DNA of 48,021 bases. It comes from Labilithrix sp. Lineage in GTDB: Bacteria > Myxococcota_A > Polyangia > Polyangiales > Polyangiaceae. Shown here piece by piece: positions 44,004-48,021 of the stretch. Positions within the stretch are counted from its first letter, which is position 1, and each line of letters starts with the position of its first letter. Location: NCBI GenBank assembly GCA_028287065.1, contig JAQBQJ010000003.1:1-48021 (forward strand), given 5' to 3'. Made by a program: the position numbers and the translations under genes. A model generated the notes under the pieces. The model searched no databases. It worked only from the letters and a program-made list of their open reading frames with translations, and was not told the origin of the DNA.

Positions 44004-45134
44004 ATGGCCGCAGCGAAAAAACAGTTCCCGCTCGACGCGCTCCGGACCGACGGCTGGTTCGAACGCATCGGTGAGGGGATCGGCAGCTTCCAGGCGCTCT
44101 GCGAGATCGTGGGCGAGCGGTTCTTTGCGTTCTCGATCATCGTCGGCGCGCGGATCACGGCGCTCACGATCGACCGCCGGAGCCCCGACCAGACGCTCGT
44201 CGACTTCGTCGTGGGCTCGGCCGAGACCGACGGGGACCTCGAGCCCCAGCGCCTCACGCTCGCGGATTTCCGCCGTCGCCTCGTCGGAGCGCTCCTCGTC
44301 GAAGAGGAGAAGCACGCGCCTCCGCCCGAACGCGACACGGACGTCGAGGCCATCCAGCTCTTCATCGGCGTGCGGTACCTGCTGCTCGCGCCGCTCTACG
44401 GCTACTCGCTCGTGTCGCTCGGCATGGCGGGCGGCGACGAGGGCGAGCTCACGGTCCTGCACGACGGCGTCGAGGAGAAATACGACCTCGACGGCTTTCG
44501 CCTGCGCGTCCGCTCGCACGTCCGCGAGGAGCTCGATCGCGTCGCGACGGGCGCTCGATCGGCGATCGATCTCTCGAAGGTCGCCGAGGCCGAGGGCTGC
44601 GCGTTGCGCAAGGAGTGGCCGAAGGTCATCGCGCTGCTCGGCACGTGGCCGGCGCCGCTCGCGATCTTCCTGCGAACGCCCGAAGGGCAGATGCTCGCGC
44701 CGGAAGCACGCGCGCTCATCGCCAAGGGCCTCGGTCTGCTCGGCTCGGCGTGCGTCCACCTCGGCGAGATCGAGCAGGCGGAAGAAGTCTTCCGCATCGG
44801 CATCCAGTACGCGCAAGAAGGCATGGCGGCGGCCGAGCTGTTCCGCAGGCTCGGCGAGGCGCTCCTGATCAACGAGCGCCCGGGCGAGGCGATCGGCCCG
44901 CTCCGTCGTGCCCTCGCGTTCGGCGGTCTCCCGCAGGAGGTGCTCCCTCCGCTCGCGCGCGCGCTCTGCAAGCGCGGTCGCTACGTCGCCGCGTTCGCGT
45001 GCCTGAAGGACGCGCTCGCCGCAGGAGCTCCCGAGAAGGAGCTCGCCGAGGACATCCGCGAGGTCGAGACCAAGCTCGGCCCCGCGCTCACGGCCTGGAA
45101 GGCCGTGATGATCACCTCGGAAAAAGCGAGCTGA
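44004..45134 (+). CDS. Hypothetical protein with C-terminal TPR-like repeats
   Basis: 376 aa, cytoplasmic. Residues 1-190 form an unrecognised domain (FFAFSIIVGARITALTIDRR, IQLFIGVRYLLLAPLYGYSL). From about 225 it has TPR-like helices: LGLLGSACVHLGEIEQAEEV, ELFRRLGEALLINERPGEAI and LARALCKRGRYVAAFACLKD. No catalytic motif. ATG at 44004. It precedes the PEGA-like envelope gene by 36 bp and could be co-transcribed with it. Function unknown. Confidence 0.68.
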   Translation: MAAAKKQFPLDALRTDGWFERIGEGIGSFQALCEIVGERFFAFSIIVGARITALTIDRRSPDQTLVDFVVGSAETDGDLEPQRLTLADFRRRLVGALLVEEEKHAPPPERDTDVEAIQLFIGVRYLLLAPLYGYSLVSLGMAGGDEGELTVLHDGVEEKYDLDGFRLRVRSHVREELDRVATGARSAIDLSKVAEAEGCALRKEWPKVIALLGTWPAPLAIFLRTPEGQMLAPEARALIAKGLGLLGSACVHLGEIEQAEEVFRIGIQYAQEGMAAAELFRRLGEALLINERPGEAIGPLRRALAFGGLPQEVLPPLARALCKRGRYVAAFACLKDALAAGAPEKELAEDIREVETKLGPALTAWKAVMITSEKAS

Positions 45135-45170
45135 ACCGGATCTCCGGTGGTCGTCGTCGCGGGGCGAGCA

Positions 45171-46070
45171 ATGCGGTCTCGGCGGTCTAGCGCGATGGCG
45201 ATCACCTTCGTGGTGGCGGCGCTCGCGAGCCCGCACACGGCGGCGCGCGCGCAGAGCGCGGCCAAGCCGAGCGCATCGTTGCCCGACAAGGAGGCATGCG
45301 TCTCGGCGTTCGATCGAGGACAGCGCGCACAGTCCGACCGCGCGCTGCGACGCGCGCTCGGCGATCTCATCGTGTGCTCGCAGGAGAGCTGCCCCACGGT
45401 GCTGCGGGCCGACTGCGCCGGCGTGCTCGCCGAGGTGCGCTCTGCGCTGCCCACGATCGTGCTCGCGGCCGACGACGGCAACGGGCACGAGCTCACCGAC
45501 GTGAAGGTCTACGCCGGCAAGGAGCTCATCGTCTCGCAGCTCGACGGCCGCGCGATCCCCGTCGACCCGGGCACGTTCGAGCTGCGCTTCGAGCGCGCGG
45601 GTCAGCCGCCGCTCGTCACGTCGCGGACGATCCGCGAGGGCGAGAAGAGCCGCGTCATCCGCGTGTCGATGGGCGGCGGCGCGGGCTCGGCGTCCGCTGC
45701 AGCGCGGCCGATCGGTCCGGACGCTGCCGAGTCGCCCGCAGGCAAGCGCACGGTGATCGGTTGGGTGCTGCCCGGCGCGCTCGCCGGCGTCGGGCTCGCG
45801 GGGCTCGGCGTCGCGCTCGTGACACGTCTCTCGTTCGACAGCCGCGTCGACGACCTTCGCCAGAGCTGCGCGCCGGAGTGCTCGCAGGATCAGAGGAGCG
45901 ACCTCTCGGGCACGCTCGTCACCTCCAACGTCGCGCTCGGCGTCGGGCTCGGCATGCTCGCGCTCTCGGTCGTCTCCTGGATCCTGACGACGCCGCCCTC
46001 GGGCGCGACGTCGACTTCCGCGCACGCGGCGCACGTGGCCCGCGCCACAGCAAGAGGCATCACGTGGTGA
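45171..46070 (+). CDS. PEGA-like envelope protein with two TM segments
   Basis: 299 aa from ATG 45171 (45195 is an alternative start). Signal peptide ending ARAQS. The N-terminal Cys-rich helical part (ACVSAFDRGQRAQSDRALRR, CSQESCPTVLRADC) precedes a PEGA/carboxypeptidase-regulatory-like beta domain (VKVYAGKELIVSQLDGRAIP, PGTFELRFERAGQPPL). Two membrane segments follow (VLPGALAGVGLAGLGVALVT and VALGVGLGMLALSVVSWILT) with a Cys-containing loop between them. The plan is the same as the proteins at 37.2 kb and 0.05-0.97 kb. It overlaps the following lipoprotein by 4 bp (GTGA). Function unknown. Confidence 0.77.
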   Translation: MRSRRSSAMAITFVVAALASPHTAARAQSAAKPSASLPDKEACVSAFDRGQRAQSDRALRRALGDLIVCSQESCPTVLRADCAGVLAEVRSALPTIVLAADDGNGHELTDVKVYAGKELIVSQLDGRAIPVDPGTFELRFERAGQPPLVTSRTIREGEKSRVIRVSMGGGAGSASAAARPIGPDAAESPAGKRTVIGWVLPGALAGVGLAGLGVALVTRLSFDSRVDDLRQSCAPECSQDQRSDLSGTLVTSNVALGVGLGMLALSVVSWILTTPPSGATSTSAHAAHVARATARGITW

Positions 46071-47275
46071 CGCGACGCGAGAGGCTTCTCCGTGCCGCGC
46101 TCGCCGTCGCGCTCGCGACGGGCGCCTCCGCGATGATTGCGCTCGCGTGCGGTCCCGGCGACCTCGCGGATCTCACGGCGGGCCGTCCCGACAGCGGCGC
46201 CGACATGCAAGACGCGGCGGACGCGGCGATCTGCATCCATGCGGGGCCTCCCGCGCGCCCGACGACGTCCGACGGCCCGAACACGCCGAGCCTGGTGTTC
46301 GCGTTCGACGGTATCCGCTTCGACACCACGGAGGTCGCGGACGCGTCCTCGCCGAAGCCGCAGGGCCTCGATCTCGACAACACGTGCACGTGCCCCGAGA
46401 TGAACCTCGAGCCCGAGTCGTGCATCCCTCAGGACGCCGGGGGCATGAAGCGCCCGTGCGACGGCGTAGACGGTCGCGACAATGCCGCGGGTCCGCTGCT
46501 CGCGGGCGCGGGCACGGCCGGCAAGGGCGTGGGGCCCGCCGCGTTCCAGGAGCAGATCCGGGCCGGCGCGTTCAACGTGATCGCTGTCCTCTCGGGCTGG
46601 AACGGCCAGCAGGACGATCCCTCGGTCGTCGTGGGCATCCAGCTCTCCCGCGGCACCGAGGGCAGCCAGAGCGACGCCGGGCGCGACTTGCCGAAGTTCG
46701 ATGGCACCGACGTGTGGACGGTCACGCCGGACTCCGTGCTCGGCGGCAGCGCGCTCGTCGGCAAGGACTGCCGGACGATCCCCGCCACGTGCATCCCCGT
46801 GAACACGGACACGATGGCGTACATCCGCGAAGGCGTGCTCGTCGCGCACCTCGATCTCGCGCTGCCGATCTTCACCAACGGCCGCTCGTTCACGCTCGAG
46901 TTCGCGGCCGCGACGATCACCGCACGAGTGGTCGACGACGGGCCGGTGCGGCGCGTCATCGGAGAAATCGCCGGCCGCTGGCCGATCGAACGGCTGCTGC
47001 CCTCGCTCGCGAAGCTCCCGAACATCATCGAGCCGGGCCCGCTGTGCGCGACGGATTCCGGTCTCGAGATTTATCGCCTGATCAAGAAGAGCGCCTGCGA
47101 GGGCATGGACCTCACGGCGAATCCCGCGCTCGATCGGACGAACGCGCGCTGCGACGCGATCAGCAACGCAATCTCGTTCTCGGCCGTGACCGCGACCGTC
47201 GGCACGGTGTACGAGACGCCGAACGCGACGCCTCAGTGCGTCGGGTTCGAGGACAGCTGCGAGAGCAACAAATAG
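46067..47275 (+). CDS. Predicted outer-membrane lipoprotein
   Basis: 402 aa. Signal VTRRERLLRAALAVALATGA with lipobox IALAC (Cys28) and an Asp/Gly/Ala-rich segment. The mature part is beta-rich with several Cys (TCTCPEMNLEPESC, CRTIPATC, CVGFEDSCESNK) and no known domain. GTG 46067 overlaps the upstream stop by 4 bp (46067-46070). It ends 7 bp from the convergent deformylase gene. Function unknown; coupling to the PEGA-like protein suggests a shared envelope role. Confidence 0.75.
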   Translation: MTRRERLLRAALAVALATGASAMIALACGPGDLADLTAGRPDSGADMQDAADAAICIHAGPPARPTTSDGPNTPSLVFAFDGIRFDTTEVADASSPKPQGLDLDNTCTCPEMNLEPESCIPQDAGGMKRPCDGVDGRDNAAGPLLAGAGTAGKGVGPAAFQEQIRAGAFNVIAVLSGWNGQQDDPSVVVGIQLSRGTEGSQSDAGRDLPKFDGTDVWTVTPDSVLGGSALVGKDCRTIPATCIPVNTDTMAYIREGVLVAHLDLALPIFTNGRSFTLEFAAATITARVVDDGPVRRVIGEIAGRWPIERLLPSLAKLPNIIEPGPLCATDSGLEIYRLIKKSACEGMDLTANPALDRTNARCDAISNAISFSAVTATVGTVYETPNATPQCVGFEDSCESNK

Positions 47276-47282
47276 CCCGCGC

Positions 47283-47858
47283 TCACGAGCCGAACTTGGC
47301 GACCAGCGCCTTCGCGCGCTCCACGAACGCAGCCATGTGATGGCGCTCGAAGTCGGCCCACGTCGCGAGCGACCGCGTGTCCTCGACGCGATCGAGGAAC
47401 ACCTTGCCGTCGAGGTGATCGACCTCGTGCTGGAACGTGCCGGCGGTGAGGCCCTTCACGTCGAGCTCGACGTCCTTGCCGTGCCGATCCCAGGCGCGGA
47501 CGTGGACGCCGGTGAACCGGCGGACCTCGCCGCGAAGGTTCGGGACGCTCAGGCAGCCTTCGTAGTTGAGGAAGGTGTCGTCCGTGGTCGGCGTGACCTC
47601 GGGGTTCACGAGGATGGTGAGCGGAAAGTTCGGCTTGTAGGGGTACCGGGGGTTGTTGCGGACCTCGATCGCGCAGATGCGGATGGGCTCGTAGACCTGA
47701 TTGGCCGCGAGCCCAGCGCCGTTGGCGTCGTGCATGGTCTCGACGAGGTCGTCGATGAAGGCCTGGACCGCGGGGGAGGCGAGCTCGTCACGGGTGAGGG
47801 GGCGGGAGAGCTGGCGGAGGACGGGGTGTCCGAGGGTGGCGATTTTGCGGATGGCCAT
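47283..47858 (-). CDS. def: Peptide deformylase
   Basis: 191 aa. The three family motifs are present: GAGLAANQ (47-54), EGCLSV with the metal-ligand Cys102, and QHEVDHLDG with His144, Glu145 and His148. It removes the N-formyl group from new proteins at the ribosome exit. No fmt gene follows on this strand within the window. ATG at 47856-47858. The hexamer element begins 50 bp upstream of this gene. Confidence 0.95.
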   Translation of the reverse strand: MAIRKIATLGHPVLRQLSRPLTRDELASPAVQAFIDDLVETMHDANGAGLAANQVYEPIRICAIEVRNNPRYPYKPNFPLTILVNPEVTPTTDDTFLNYEGCLSVPNLRGEVRRFTGVHVRAWDRHGKDVELDVKGLTAGTFQHEVDHLDGKVFLDRVEDTRSLATWADFERHHMAAFVERAKALVAKFGS

Positions 47859-47908
47859 CGAGAGGAGAAGGGTAGCACCGGCGGGTGGTGGGGCCGGTGA
47901 GGTCAGAG

Positions 47909-48021
47909 GAGAACAGGGAACAGGAACAGGAACAGGAACGGGGATTTGAATGGGGCGTGACTCGGACGGCGACGTGATCGGTCGCGGTTACGCTCGTTCC
48001 AATTCCTGTTCCTGTTCCTGT
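47909..48021. repeat. Inverted-repeat element with hexamer arms (copy 2, cut by window edge)
   Basis: The left arm (47909-47936) is identical over 28 nt to that of copy 1 at 30308. The right arm begins at 48002 with attcctgttcctgttcctgt and runs off the window. The core is about 65 nt, longer than copy 1, with shared ggggat and tgaa words near the left arm. It lies upstream of the deformylase gene. Confidence 0.85.

Overview
The window is GC-rich, gene-dense chromosomal DNA, most likely from a myxobacterium (Myxococcota, probably Polyangia). This assignment is an inference. It rests on many lipoproteins with Asp-Ala-Gly-rich linkers, a Ser/Thr kinase next to a TPR/two-TM partner, PEGA-type envelope proteins, a MopE-type metal-binding motif, a MYXO-CTERM-like tail and GTG/TTG starts. 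I saw no tRNA, rRNA, CRISPR array or insertion sequence.

Layout. 1-3.05 kb (+): a PEGA-domain protein whose 3' end is out of frame, biotin carboxylase (accC) and a GYF_2-domain protein. 8.7-3.05 kb (-): a compact run of a SUKH-domain protein, an M16 peptidase pair (active and inactive subunits, 4-bp overlap) and a 2-hydroxyacid dehydrogenase. 14.98-8.8 kb (-): a ribbon-helix-helix protein, lepA, a STAND/TPR transcriptional regulator and a secreted S33-type hydrolase. 15.3-17.6 kb (+): three lipoproteins with DxDxDG calcium-type repeats. 17.6-26.6 kb: a PHP-domain surface protein, the RluB-type pseudouridine synthase, a TPM-domain protein, a large secreted alpha/beta hydrolase, a cupredoxin lipoprotein and several small regulatory-looking proteins. 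26.8-34 kb: an FHA protein, an Xaa-Pro aminopeptidase, a DUF2062 protein, a XerC-type recombinase and a membrane-anchored sulfatase-fold enzyme. 34-38.2 kb: an ECF sigma factor with gph (-), then a Ser/Thr kinase and its envelope partner (+). 38.3-40.9 kb: hisZ-purA. 41-47.3 kb (+): a TPR operon ending in a TIGR02757 protein, then envelope proteins and a lipoprotein. 47.3-47.9 kb (-): peptide deformylase.

Genes are tightly packed. Many neighbours overlap by ATGA/GTGA, and convergent pairs touch or overlap by up to 56 bp. Core metabolism (acyl-CoA carboxylation, histidine and purine synthesis, translation and rRNA modification) is mixed with a large cell-envelope and signalling complement.

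The most unusual material is non-coding. A dispersed inverted-repeat element with arms of tandem ggaaca/tgttcc hexamers occurs at 30.3 kb and again at the right window edge. A related pyrimidine heptamer array is translated as the signal peptide of a TPR protein at 41.96 kb. Other signals are a 21-bp palindrome with a competing inner hairpin between convergent genes, an AT-rich block with phased ACGT repeats beside the RHH gene, a hairpin that could hide the cupredoxin Shine-Dalgarno, and a 19-codon Arg/Pro-rich reading frame with a consensus Shine-Dalgarno upstream of the kinase gene.
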